From contig JAFUVZ010000034.1 of the NCBI GenBank assembly GCA_017471185.1, positions 1-64,000 of the forward strand: DNA of 64,000 nt, read 5' to 3'. Positions 52,166 to 60,964 of this stretch are shown piece after piece (positions within the stretch are counted from its first letter, which is position 1; each line of letters opens with the position of its first letter). The notes below the pieces were generated by a model, which did not search any database, had not been told where the DNA came from, and was given only the letters and a program-made list of their open reading frames with translations. Made by a program: the position numbers and the translations under genes. This DNA is from Bacteroidaceae bacterium (GTDB lineage Bacteria; Bacteroidota; Bacteroidia; Bacteroidales; Bacteroidaceae).

Positions 52166-52235
52166 ATTATACAATTATGATTGACGAGTGCATGGATGAT
52201 AGGCAGCTTCATATTGGTCTGACCAAAGCTTTCTT
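52166..52235 (+). other. Possible relic of a coding sequence
   Basis: In one plus-strand frame this region reads IDECMDDRQLHIGLTKAFFH and ends SSYSK at a stop at 52252-52254 (inside the opposite-strand NamZ gene). It is open only from 52132 and has no proper start. It has protein-like composition but I do not recognise it. It may be a decayed gene remnant or chance. Confidence 0.25.
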
Positions 52236-53462
52236 TCATTCCTCATACAGCAAGTAGGGTTTGCGATCTTTCTTGAACTGCTCTACATCGGGCTGCCAAC
52301 GGGCTTGGATCTCGGCTGCAGACTTGCCTTGCTCTATCATCGGGCGAACCCAATCCACCCCAATGAGTTTCTCGAAGAAGGAGGTGAAGAACTTGTCGCC
52401 TTGCTGGAGATCAGTGTAGGCATCAATGAGATAGGTGAGGTCAATGCCTTTACTGGCCAATGACACTGTATCCATTCCACTTAGATCGACACCCTGGCAG
52501 AGCTTGCCTTTCAACGGAGGATTCTTAGCTCCTGAACGGCTCTCAGGAGTAAAGGTGTAGGAGCGTCCTTTCATAGACGGATGACCATATATCTGGAAAG
52601 GATGGTCAGTGCCACGGCCTACGCTGACGGGGGTAGCCTCGAAATAGCAGAGCGAGGGGTAGAGATAGACTGCAGTCATATTGGGCAGGTTGGGCGACGG
52701 GGGCACCTGGATGCTCCACAAGGTATGGTGGGTGTAGTGCAGGCAAGGTATGACTCGCAGCTTGCAGGGGTTCTTGGTGCTTAACCAACCTTTGCCTACA
52801 GCCATCTGTGCCAGTTCTCCCAAGGTCATGCCATGAAGCACAGGGATAGGAAGCCATCCTACTCCACTCTTGTATTTCATATCGAGGATAGGACCGTCAA
52901 CCAGGTGGCCATTAGGATTGGGACGGTCGAGAACGATGACCTCCTTACCGTAATCGGCACATGCCTGCATTAGCCGGCACATGGTAATGTAATAAGTATA
53001 GAAACGCAAGCCTACATCCTGAATATCAACAAGCAGGACGTCAAATTTCTGCATGGATGACGCTGAAGGACGGTTGTCACCTCCATCGTAGAGCGAAAGG
53101 ATAGGTATGCCCGTCTGGGCATCTACATCACTCGCCACATGCTCTCCGGCATCTGCCGTTCCTCTGAAGCCATGCTCTGGCGAGAAAGCTGCCGTGACCT
53201 GATGACCGTCTTGTAGCAGGCGGTCGAGCAGATGCTGTCCATCAGGCAACAGGGCAGTATGATTGCCAAACACCGCCACACGCTTTCCTTTAAGCAAGGG
53301 GTAATAAACGTTTGTCTGAGCATCGCCCGTAACTACTTCAGAGAGCTGCTCTACCGCATCGGAAGCAGGAGTGGCAGAGTGGTTGTTCTGAGCCTTGCAG
53401 CCTATGCACACTAAGAGGCAGCCTGCAAAGAGAATGTTCATTATGTTCTTCATACACATCAA
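52236..53462 (-). CDS. namZ: NamZ-type exo-beta-N-acetylmuramidase (DUF1343, GH171)
   Basis: The 408 residues belong to DUF1343, whose characterised Bacillus member NamZ releases terminal MurNAc from peptidoglycan fragments. A lipoprotein signal ends CIGC. Family blocks are FSPEHGFRG, VLLVDIQDVGLRFYTY, VLDRPNPNG, HGMTLGELA and VSVGRGTDHPFQIYG. The start could be 53462 or the in-frame ATG at 53453. It is divergent from an ASKHA kinase-like gene, which fits MurNAc recycling. Confidence 0.88.
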   Translation of the reverse strand: MMCMKNIMNILFAGCLLVCIGCKAQNNHSATPASDAVEQLSEVVTGDAQTNVYYPLLKGKRVAVFGNHTALLPDGQHLLDRLLQDGHQVTAAFSPEHGFRGTADAGEHVASDVDAQTGIPILSLYDGGDNRPSASSMQKFDVLLVDIQDVGLRFYTYYITMCRLMQACADYGKEVIVLDRPNPNGHLVDGPILDMKYKSGVGWLPIPVLHGMTLGELAQMAVGKGWLSTKNPCKLRVIPCLHYTHHTLWSIQVPPSPNLPNMTAVYLYPSLCYFEATPVSVGRGTDHPFQIYGHPSMKGRSYTFTPESRSGAKNPPLKGKLCQGVDLSGMDTVSLASKGIDLTYLIDAYTDLQQGDKFFTSFFEKLIGVDWVRPMIEQGKSAAEIQARWQPDVEQFKKDRKPYLLYEE

Positions 53463-53477
53463 AAAAAATTATACGGA

Positions 53478-53508
53478 CAAAGATAATGCAAAGAAAACGC
53501 ATTACAAA
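53478..53508 (-). promoter_or_regulatory. Predicted promoter of the NamZ gene
   Basis: On the minus strand TTTG (53505-53508), a 19-base spacer and TATCTTTG (53478-53485) match the Bacteroidetes promoter. The ATG follows 15 bases later. Confidence 0.7.
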
Positions 53509-53645
53509 GGCTAAAGGGCTTTTTTTAAACGAAATCGGGAAACGCTTTCAAGCAGAGCGATTGCGAGAAAAGAATCTTATACTACACGCATTTTATCATA
53601 TCGCTTATGGCTTTTTTTAAGTGTAACAATTACTTTTTAGCGTTT

Positions 53646-53680
53646 TTTGATGGTAAAGTCAGAAAAATATGCTACATTTG
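53646..53680 (+). promoter_or_regulatory. Predicted promoter of the kinase-like gene
   Basis: TACATTTG at 53673-53680 is a full -7 match, 24 bases before the ATG. TTTG at 53646-53649 is 23 bases upstream, slightly wide. The region from 53509 to 53645 holds only T-rich runs and no other feature I can support. Confidence 0.5.
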
Positions 53681-53704
53681 CAAAGTAACTAAACATGATC
53701 ACTT

Positions 53705-54553
53705 ATGAGACTGATAGTAGAGACCGGCTCGTTTGTCACAGAATGGGCCATCATTGACCAGAATCAGGTGATTGGCATGGCTGAAACTGAAGTTGTGAAT
53801 CCACTCTTACAGTCGCGTAGAGAAATAAGCCGGCTGGTAAGACTGACTTTGCCAGACTCCTTCTTTCACATAAAGTATGAGAAGGTTTATTATTATGGAG
53901 TAGGATGTGGCGTAGAACAAAGGAAGCGAAGTGTAGAAGCTTCGCTGACAACTCAGTTTAGAGCCTCGGTCATCGTTGATACCTCTTTGTTGGCTGCTGC
54001 ACGGGGAATGTTGCAAGACCGTGAAGGAATAGCCTGTGTGCTGGGTAATGCTTCTGGCTCATGTCATTATGACGGTCATGACATCGTGGAGTCGGTAGTA
54101 TCTGGAGGATATGTGCTGGGTGATGAAGGAAGCGCCACAGTGCTGGGCGAGATGTTCATAGCCGACGCATTGAAAAACATCGCCCCCACAGAAATGTCAA
54201 CGTATTTCTTCGACCACCTGAATACCAGCGTGGAAAACGTACATCAGCTGGTTTACGAGCAGCCTCATCCTGAGAAGTTCCTGGCTTCTGTAGGCTTGTT
54301 GCTGAAGGACTGGCACCAGCATCCTTATACCCAATCACTGGTGAAGGATAATTTCAGGAAATTCTTCGAAAGGTGTGTGAAACAATATTCTTATCAAGGC
54401 CTGCCTATGTGCGCCGTAGGGCATATGGCGCATGATTTCCTGCCTCTACTGCGCGAGGTAGCGAAGGAATATGGCACGGATATTGAAGAGGAGGTTACCA
54501 ATACCCCGATGAAAGGGCTGGTGAAGTATCACCTGGAGCACCCCAACGTATAA
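53705..54553 (+). CDS. BadF/BcrA/GlcNAc-kinase-like ASKHA protein
   Basis: The 282 residues have the two-lobed ASKHA layout of N-acetylglucosamine/MurNAc kinases. The adenosine motif is recognisable (VLGDEGSATVLG, about residues 136-147), and MKGLVKYH ends the protein as in relatives. Two loops are altered compared with typical Bacteroidales copies: the first phosphate loop reads ETGSFVTEW where I expect DSGSTKTDW, and GNASGSC replaces GTGSNSC. It could still be a sugar kinase, a regulatory relative, or a decaying paralogue. Its divergent neighbour is the NamZ-type muramidase. Confidence 0.78.
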   Translation: MRLIVETGSFVTEWAIIDQNQVIGMAETEVVNPLLQSRREISRLVRLTLPDSFFHIKYEKVYYYGVGCGVEQRKRSVEASLTTQFRASVIVDTSLLAAARGMLQDREGIACVLGNASGSCHYDGHDIVESVVSGGYVLGDEGSATVLGEMFIADALKNIAPTEMSTYFFDHLNTSVENVHQLVYEQPHPEKFLASVGLLLKDWHQHPYTQSLVKDNFRKFFERCVKQYSYQGLPMCAVGHMAHDFLPLLREVAKEYGTDIEEEVTNTPMKGLVKYHLEHPNV

Positions 54554-54556
54554 CAC

Positions 54557-55231
54557 TCATTTCCTGCCGAAGTCAGCAGGTGTCTCTCCCCACAGCTGCT
54601 TGTCCCATTTGAGAATAGGCACATCGTATGTGTTCTCGCGCAGCCATTTCTCAGCCCTTTCTATCAGTTGGAACAGTTGCTCCGTCTTGGCGTTGCGTTC
54701 CAGCATGGTGCGGCATTTCTTCTGTTTCACCCAGCTCATGGCATTACGGCTGTCGCTATAAATTGGCAGGCTGTAACCTTGTTTCTTCATCAGCGCCAGG
54801 GCATGAACGATGGCCAGAAATTCACCGATGTTGTTGGTGCCATACATGGGACCGAAATGGAAAATACGCTGCCCTGTAGCCACATAAACTCCCTGATACT
54901 CCATCTTGCCAGGATTACCACTGCAAGCGGCATCCACAGCCATAGCGTTCAGTATCAGTCCTCTGCTGGCAGCCATGCTGATGGTTTCCTCATCGCCCTC
55001 CTTGATAGCTTTTACCACATCTAAGGGCTTGGGGAAAATCTCATCAACGTTATGGTCACCCAGTTGATAGTCGGGATCAGCAAAAGCTTCATTTGCCTCC
55101 GCCTCTGTGCCAAAAGACTTGTACTTGGCATTGGCAAATCCCTTCACCTGGCGTTCACACTCCTCCCATGAACGGTAGATGCCAGGTTCAGCGCCGTGCC
55201 ACACCACATAGTATTTCTGCTTTTTTCCCAT
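54557..55231 (-). CDS. rnhA: Ribonuclease H1 with N-terminal hybrid-binding domain
   Basis: This enzyme cleaves RNA in RNA/DNA hybrids. The 224 residues from ATG 55231 start with the viroplasmin-like domain (KYYVVWHGAEPGIYRSW to about 50), then the RNase H fold. Catalytic acids appear in AVDAACSGNPGK, NNIGEFLAIVHAL and IYSDSRNAMSW, with a final Asp in LKWDKQLWGE. The open frame has 25 more codons upstream, but the promoter and the usual domain start favour this ATG. It ends three bases from the convergent kinase-like gene. Confidence 0.92.
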   Translation of the reverse strand: MGKKQKYYVVWHGAEPGIYRSWEECERQVKGFANAKYKSFGTEAEANEAFADPDYQLGDHNVDEIFPKPLDVVKAIKEGDEETISMAASRGLILNAMAVDAACSGNPGKMEYQGVYVATGQRIFHFGPMYGTNNIGEFLAIVHALALMKKQGYSLPIYSDSRNAMSWVKQKKCRTMLERNAKTEQLFQLIERAEKWLRENTYDVPILKWDKQLWGETPADFGRK

Positions 55232-55277
55232 CTTTTCGTAACAGATTAAAAACTTTTCAGTGCGAAGATACGCAAAA

Positions 55278-55285
55278 CAAAAATA
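55278..55285 (-). promoter_or_regulatory. Predicted -7 element of the RNase H gene
   Basis: On the minus strand this reads TATTTTTG, 46 bases before the ATG. No good TTTG lies at -33. It shares the 93-base divergent gap with the shikimate kinase gene. Confidence 0.45.
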
Positions 55286-55324
55286 TATCGCTAACTTTAC
55301 AGCCAATTAAATTTATAATCGACG

Positions 55325-55852
55325 ATGATTAGGGTTTTTCTCATTGGATATATGTGTGCCGGCAAGACCACCGTAGGCAGGGCACTGGCGTTGAAGCTGG
55401 GGTTGCAGTTCATTGACCTCGACTGGTATATAGAGGGACGATTCCACAAGACGGTGAAGCAGATTTTCGCTGAGAAGGGAGAGGAAGCCTTTAGAGAGAT
55501 GGAGCGCAAGATGCTGCATGAGGTGGGCGACTTTGAGGACGTAATCATCTCTACTGGAGGTGGAACACCCTGTTTCTTCGACAATGTGGAATATATGAAT
55601 CATCAGGGACAGACTGTCTATCTGAAGGCTGATGTTGACACGCTTTATAACCGGCTGGAGATTGGCAAAGCAAAGCGTCCGTTGCTGATGAACAAGAGCG
55701 GGGAAGAGATGAAGCAGTTCATTCGCGAGCAACTGGACAAGCGTGAGCATTTCTACAGCCAAGCTACCTACCTGTTTGACAGCAACCGCTTGGAGAGCAG
55801 GACTCAGATTGACAAATCGCTGGAAGAAATCAGGGCTTTGCTGAACCTCTGA
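55325..55852 (+). CDS. aroK: Shikimate kinase
   Basis: AroK phosphorylates shikimate in chorismate synthesis. The 175 residues start with a Walker A (GYMCAGKTT, 8-16). FIDLDWYIE carries the shikimate-binding Asp, and STGGGTP the Gly-rich loop. AKRPLL with its Arg follows in the second half. Length is typical. A deacetylase gene follows after 19 bases, unrelated in function. Confidence 0.93.
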   Translation: MIRVFLIGYMCAGKTTVGRALALKLGLQFIDLDWYIEGRFHKTVKQIFAEKGEEAFREMERKMLHEVGDFEDVIISTGGGTPCFFDNVEYMNHQGQTVYLKADVDTLYNRLEIGKAKRPLLMNKSGEEMKQFIREQLDKREHFYSQATYLFDSNRLESRTQIDKSLEEIRALLNL

Positions 55853-55871
55853 CATTTACCACTTTTATACT

Positions 55872-56660
55872 ATGAAAAAGACAATCTTATTGATTCTGAT
55901 ATGCCTATGGGCAAGTATGGCAACAATGGCACAGATACATTGGCCTGAAGGCAAGAAAGCTGCCATTATGCTGACCTACGATGACGGTTGCCACTCGCAA
56001 TTGGAAAACGTGGTGCCAGTATTAAACGAGCATGGGTTCAAAGGCACCTTCTTCCTAATGGGATGCTATCTGGAAGAGAAAGACATTCCGCAATGGAGAG
56101 AGGTGAGCCGGCAAGGGCACGAACTGGGCAACCACACCATCTATCACGCTTGCAACGAAGCACAGGCAGACACTTTGTCTGGACATTGCCGAGCCCTGAA
56201 CTGCTATACGGTGGAGGAGATGCTGAATGAAATCAAAATCATGAACGCTTTCCTGAGCGCTATTGACGGCAAAGAGAAGCACAGCCTGGCTTATCCATGC
56301 GGGCAGCATAAGGCAGGCGGACAGGACTACGGCATACCGATGGTGGAGCAAGGCATCATCAACTTCGCCCGCATGAGCGATAGTGAGGAAGTGATTACAT
56401 CAAACAGTTCATTCAATCCCGCCTTTGTACCTGCCTTTACGGCCTTCGAAGGCTATAAGGCAGAACAGCTGACGGCATTTATAGAAAAGGTGCTGAAGCA
56501 AGGGGGCGCAGGCGTCATCCTGTTTCATGGTGTAGGGGGCGACTGGATCAGCGTGGATGCGAAGGAGCATCGCAAGATGACCGACTTCCTGGCAGCTCAT
56601 CCTGAGATATGGGTGGGCACTTTCTCTGATGTATTGACTTATATCAAACAGCAACGATGA
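55872..56660 (+). CDS. CE4-type polysaccharide deacetylase, exported
   Basis: The 262 residues have a signal peptide (about 1-21). The NodB-type motif TYDDG (for TFDDG) is at about 36-40 with the catalytic Asp, and HELGNHTIYH supplies the metal His pair. AYPCGQ and FHGVGGDW correspond to later motifs. It removes acetyl or similar groups from glycans, and the substrate is unknown. Its stop overlaps the start of the next gene (ATGA), so the two are expressed together. Confidence 0.9.
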   Translation: MKKTILLILICLWASMATMAQIHWPEGKKAAIMLTYDDGCHSQLENVVPVLNEHGFKGTFFLMGCYLEEKDIPQWREVSRQGHELGNHTIYHACNEAQADTLSGHCRALNCYTVEEMLNEIKIMNAFLSAIDGKEKHSLAYPCGQHKAGGQDYGIPMVEQGIINFARMSDSEEVITSNSSFNPAFVPAFTAFEGYKAEQLTAFIEKVLKQGGAGVILFHGVGGDWISVDAKEHRKMTDFLAAHPEIWVGTFSDVLTYIKQQR

Positions 56661-58663
56661 AAAACAGTTTTTTGCTTTTCCTCTGCGCCTGTCAGTGTTG
56701 CATGGCGATGAGGGCACAGGTGGATTCCACCCAAGTGAGGATAGACCGTAACGGAGAGTTCATCACCTTCGTGTCACCCTATTACGCCGTAGCATGGGCG
56801 AAAGCATTCCCGATGATGTCATACTTAGGTGTGGAGGCCGGCGCGAGAAGCACACGCTACACTGACCGTTCGCTGCTCCGCCCTGGTAAAGGCGGAGTAT
56901 TGGTGTCTGAGGGGCAAGGCTCTTTCGGCATGACGGAGGCAACGGCCACCTGGAAAGAGGGAAAGATCAGCTATTTGGGCATTCGCTTCGACAATGGCGA
57001 TAAGCGAGATTGCCAGATCTATCCGCAGGGACCGCATACTTTCACATTGGACGTCAAGGCAGAGGGCAAGCTGATGAAGGGCGAGCTGTTCAGAATGCAC
57101 ACTGCTCCCGACGTGTCGCCAGTATCTGTATGGTCGAAGCAAACAGACGACCAGCCTTCCACACAATATGACACCCCAGAGTCTTTCTACACGCCTCATA
57201 TCGTGAAGGCATCGTTCCAACTGCCTGCCACGCTGCATTTTCCCGACTACGGGCTGGTGAAGATTGAGGCGAGCGACGAGGAGGTATATTTGCAGGAGCA
57301 TTTCCTGCCTGACTATGACAACACGGGGCTTTCGTTAGGACCATTCAACCGTGGAGGACATACCTACCGCAAGTCGGTACACCTGGGTTCCGTTGCGCTT
57401 TCCTTCCATGCGCGGAAACCTATTAAAGAGACCACCATCAGATTCACCGTATTGGAGGATAACTACCCACATCTACCAGGCATTGACCTCAGCGACAGCA
57501 AGTTTGACGGTTTGCGCCGATGCTGGCAGAATGCGTTTACCTTGAATCCTGAGACGATGACCATGGGCGACAATATCATGCTTAACGGCATCGGACACCT
57601 GGCATTGGCGTTTCGTGGTGACCTCATGCCCTTCACCCCCTCGCTTAACACCTCCTTTACAATGAACGATGCCTTGAAGAACTCCATCGAGCTGGCTTTT
57701 CAAGACGGAATAGACCCAGAGACCAACCGCATCAGGAGCTTCGGTTACGAATGTACGGAAATCACGCTCATCGCCTTATATGACTACCTGTTGTGCACCA
57801 ACGACTGGGCTTTCGTGCGCCAGTATCTGCCAGAAATCAAGCGAATGGTGGAGGGTGTCTTAGACAGAGACATTGACCATGACGGCATCTTCGAGGCTCC
57901 ATTCCACGGCAATCGCCTGGAAGAGGGCAGGACGAGCTTCAACTGGTGGGATGACTTTGCCTTCGGACATAAGGACGCTTATCTGAATCTGCAGGCATAC
58001 AGGGCTTTGGGAAGCATCAGAAAAGTATTCGCTCTCATTCATGAAGATACCCAAATGATTGACAAGGCATTGGAAATGTTCCGAATGGCTTTTCATGACA
58101 CATTCTACAATCCTGAAACGGGAGTCTATGCCGGATGGGTAAGCCAAGACGGCAGAATGCATGACTATATGTTCACTTTCATCACTTCGATGGCCATCAA
58201 CGAAGGACTGGTGCCGCAAAAACGTGGCGAGAAGATGATGCGCATCATGCTGGCGAAGATGAAGGAGCAAGGGTATGACGGAGTTTATGGAGTGCCAGGA
58301 CCGCTATTACCTGTTGCGAAAGAGGACAAAGGCACCTGGGACGAGATGACGAGATGGGGACGCTATGAGAACGGAGGTCTGTGCGGACAGGCTGCCTACC
58401 ATTTCCTCCAAGCCCTCTATGAGGTAGGATTGCGTGAGGAAGGTGACGACATCCTCTTCAAGATGCTGGCTACCTTTGAAAGGGAATACACCCATTCAGG
58501 TGTATTCCCCGGTTATGTTCAAAGCGTCGATTGGCGTACAAAAGGGGGTGCTCCTTCTGGCTATAACTACCTGGCGGACAACTATTACTTCCTCCTGGCA
58601 GCCATCACGGGACACTTCGGGGTGAAGTTCCCAGAACTTACTCCTCCCAGTCATCAGTTCTGA
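56657..58663 (+). CDS. Exported six-hairpin glycosidase-like protein
   Basis: The 668 residues have a signal peptide (about 1-20, ending MRAQ), an N-terminal beta-sandwich region (to about 270) and an alpha-helical barrel. SFNWWDDFAFGHKDAYLN and ENGGLCGQAAYHFLQALYE look like the (alpha/alpha)6 glycosidase fold seen in GH63/GH78-like enzymes, but I cannot assign a family. It is translationally coupled to the deacetylase and shares 26 bases with the convergent esterase gene. Function is presumed to be glycan breakdown after deacetylation. Confidence 0.6.
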   Translation: MKNSFLLFLCACQCCMAMRAQVDSTQVRIDRNGEFITFVSPYYAVAWAKAFPMMSYLGVEAGARSTRYTDRSLLRPGKGGVLVSEGQGSFGMTEATATWKEGKISYLGIRFDNGDKRDCQIYPQGPHTFTLDVKAEGKLMKGELFRMHTAPDVSPVSVWSKQTDDQPSTQYDTPESFYTPHIVKASFQLPATLHFPDYGLVKIEASDEEVYLQEHFLPDYDNTGLSLGPFNRGGHTYRKSVHLGSVALSFHARKPIKETTIRFTVLEDNYPHLPGIDLSDSKFDGLRRCWQNAFTLNPETMTMGDNIMLNGIGHLALAFRGDLMPFTPSLNTSFTMNDALKNSIELAFQDGIDPETNRIRSFGYECTEITLIALYDYLLCTNDWAFVRQYLPEIKRMVEGVLDRDIDHDGIFEAPFHGNRLEEGRTSFNWWDDFAFGHKDAYLNLQAYRALGSIRKVFALIHEDTQMIDKALEMFRMAFHDTFYNPETGVYAGWVSQDGRMHDYMFTFITSMAINEGLVPQKRGEKMMRIMLAKMKEQGYDGVYGVPGPLLPVAKEDKGTWDEMTRWGRYENGGLCGQAAYHFLQALYEVGLREEGDDILFKMLATFEREYTHSGVFPGYVQSVDWRTKGGAPSGYNYLADNYYFLLAAITGHFGVKFPELTPPSHQF

Positions 58664-60089
58664 AGGGGAAAAGAGGCAGACCTGCCATATTCTTTACGTT
58701 GCCCAACTGGAAGTTACGGAAGCAATAACGCACGGCTACAGGCTTCTGTACCTCAGAGCAGCTGATTTTTATAACAACCTCTTTCGTTGACCATGAGTAT
58801 TCTGATTTAGACTGGGTTACCTTGTGGAATACGCGATCTTCACCAGCTATCTCAAAACCCTCGAAACCATATTGGCGAGTGAAGCCCAAGTAGGTATCGT
58901 TGAACGCCAGCGTCACATTGTTGTCCTTTATCTCCATACTCTTGAATGAAGGACTCTTGCAGCGGAAGCTCTCCAGACCATAAGTTTCATTGAGTGCCAT
59001 GAATGCCAGCCGTTCACCAACTTTCTGCTTTTGGGCAGGATGGATATTGAGCGTCTCGTGCGGATAAACGGCATCATTAGTGCAGATCATATCGCTGTTA
59101 GGTATCAGACTCAACGCCTTATACTGCTGTTCGCGAAGCAAAGCAGAGTTAGTCTTGTTCACATCGCCCTGTATATAAGGGGCAATCTGCACGTAATAGA
59201 AAGGTATCTCTCCCAAGCCGAACTGCTCTCTCCATTGCTTGACCAACAAAGCCAAACGACTGGCATATGAAGCCCGATGGTCATCAACATTGGAGCATCC
59301 CTGATAGAACAGGATGCCCTTCACCGTATAATTGAGGATGGGGTTAAAGGTTCCGTTACCCCACACCAGCGGACGCATAAAATCCATCGGATATTTCTTA
59401 ACGTTCTCCAAAGAGTCAATCAGTTCATCGGTATGTCTGCGCAAGTTCTCCTCCGTTAGCCAGCTCTCAACACGTGTTCCACCCTTATTGGCCTCGATAA
59501 TTCCCACCGGGATATCAAGCGTTCGGTTCACCATGCGTGCGAAGAAATAGGCGGTAGCGCTGGCATTGGGCACCGTAGTCGGGCTGCATACCTTCCATTC
59601 ACAATCGGCATCCTCTAAGGGAGTCATGCTCATCACACTTGGAATCTTCACATAGTGCACACCTTTGGAATTGACGGCATCAGCCACCGTCTCGTTATAG
59701 CTGTCAATCGGGCAATCATCGAAACCTTTGACAGGCATCTCCATATTGCTCTGTCCTGCGCCAACCCATACCTCACCACTGAGGATATTCTTCAGCGTAG
59801 TCGGCTCACCATCGTCAAAGGTGATGCTCAGCGGGGTATATGAAGCTTCAGGTGTTCTGACGGAAAGCTTCCAGTTGCCCTGTCTGTCTGCTTTTGCGGA
59901 ATAAGTCTCACTATTCCAGGAAACAGTTACCTTGACTGTCTTGCCTGGCTCAGCCTTTCCCCAGAGACGTGCGTCACTCTGTTGCTGCAGCACCATGTTG
60001 TCACCTATCAGGTGTGGCAACTTCACCTTGGCTTCCACGTTAGCGCCTATCCATAATATAAGTGCCAACATTCCGAAAATCTTCTTCAT
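58638..60089 (-). CDS. Sialate O-acetylesterase-type SGNH hydrolase
   Basis: The 483 residues from ATG 60089 have a signal peptide ending NVEAK. SGNH blocks are the nucleophile in GQSNM (about residue 115), GGTRVESWL, FYQGCSN and a His in NIHPAQKQK. Such enzymes remove O-acetyl groups from sialic acid or from xylan and other glycans. The open frame is longer upstream by ten codons, but MKKIFGMLALILWIG is the proper signal. It converges on the six-hairpin gene. Confidence 0.9.
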   Translation of the reverse strand: MKKIFGMLALILWIGANVEAKVKLPHLIGDNMVLQQQSDARLWGKAEPGKTVKVTVSWNSETYSAKADRQGNWKLSVRTPEASYTPLSITFDDGEPTTLKNILSGEVWVGAGQSNMEMPVKGFDDCPIDSYNETVADAVNSKGVHYVKIPSVMSMTPLEDADCEWKVCSPTTVPNASATAYFFARMVNRTLDIPVGIIEANKGGTRVESWLTEENLRRHTDELIDSLENVKKYPMDFMRPLVWGNGTFNPILNYTVKGILFYQGCSNVDDHRASYASRLALLVKQWREQFGLGEIPFYYVQIAPYIQGDVNKTNSALLREQQYKALSLIPNSDMICTNDAVYPHETLNIHPAQKQKVGERLAFMALNETYGLESFRCKSPSFKSMEIKDNNVTLAFNDTYLGFTRQYGFEGFEIAGEDRVFHKVTQSKSEYSWSTKEVVIKISCSEVQKPVAVRYCFRNFQLGNVKNMAGLPLFPFRTDDWEE

Positions 60090-60116
60090 AATTATATCAG
60101 TTTTGGTATTATTCAG

Positions 60117-60124
60117 CAAATATA
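60117..60124 (-). promoter_or_regulatory. Predicted -7 element of the esterase gene
   Basis: On the minus strand this reads TATATTTG, 27 bases before the ATG. No TTTG is found at -33. Confidence 0.5.
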
Positions 60125-60156
60125 ATCTTTTTCTGCGAAAGATGTATCTTTTTACC

Positions 60157-60912
60157 CTATCTATTCAGTGCTTTCCAAGCAGCCTTCACCATGGCAGGGT
60201 CAGTGACCAGACGAGAGTATTCATCTATTTGATCAGTACCTCCCATAGAGACGTGAGGATTGCGGAACTGCATGGGACTTCCTACAGCATGGCGACCTGA
60301 GAAATGAAACTCAGTAGCACCAGTCTCTTCTGCAATCTTCCTGATATTCTGAGGAGTGATGCCACAGCCTGGCATAATGACAATACGGCCTGCAGCTTGC
60401 TCTACCAGTTTCTTAATCAATGGGATTCCCTCTTCAGCCGTGGCTTGTAGTCCTGAGGTAAGGATGCGCTCGCAGCCTAAGGCGATAATATCTTCCAAAG
60501 CCTGGAAAGGATTCCGACACATATCGAAGGCACGATGGAAAGTAACTCCCTTACCCTTTACCTTTATCCTCTTCATCAGCCGCCTCATTGCCTTCATGTC
60601 CACATCTCCTGCCGGAGTGAGACATCCAAATACAAAACCATGAATAGGCATCAGGCACATCACAAGGATGTCGTTCTCCATAGCCCTTAACTCATGAGGT
60701 GAATAGCAGAAATCGCCTCCACGAGGACGGATCATAACGTTCATCAGAGTTTTACTAAGGCTGTCCTTTACCTCCGATACCTCACCGATTGATGGCGTGA
60801 TGCCACCCTCTGCGATGCCTGTGCAGAGCTCCACCCTATCGGCTCCCCCTTTCTGGGCCATCAGTGCGCTTTCTACTGAGTTGGCGCAGATCTCAATCTT
60901 GAATTTTCCCAT
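60157..60912 (-). CDS. cutC: CutC family protein
   Basis: The 251 residues form a TIM barrel with family blocks RVELCTGIAEGGITPS (about 26-41), VMIRPRGGDFCYS and the Gly-rich MPGCGIT. CutC was named for copper homeostasis, but its true activity is unclear. In Bacteroidales it is often near glycan genes. It lies 67 bases upstream of the esterase on the same strand. Confidence 0.92.
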   Translation of the reverse strand: MGKFKIEICANSVESALMAQKGGADRVELCTGIAEGGITPSIGEVSEVKDSLSKTLMNVMIRPRGGDFCYSPHELRAMENDILVMCLMPIHGFVFGCLTPAGDVDMKAMRRLMKRIKVKGKGVTFHRAFDMCRNPFQALEDIIALGCERILTSGLQATAEEGIPLIKKLVEQAAGRIVIMPGCGITPQNIRKIAEETGATEFHFSGRHAVGSPMQFRNPHVSMGGTDQIDEYSRLVTDPAMVKAAWKALNR

Positions 60913-60930
60913 ATCTTACTGTTTTTCCTG

Positions 60931-60938
60931 CAAATATA
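60931..60938 (-). promoter_or_regulatory. Predicted -7 element of cutC
   Basis: On the minus strand this reads TATATTTG, 18 bases before the cutC ATG. The divergent speA promoter lies about 30 to 60 bases away. Confidence 0.5.
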
Positions 60939-60964
60939 GTAGTTTTACCGTATTTTTTATTACT

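Noticed and set aside
52166..52235. Functional small gene downstream of the inverted repeat
   Set aside because: The plus-strand frame is short, lacks a good start and promoter, and runs into the opposite-strand NamZ gene. I list it only as a possible relic.
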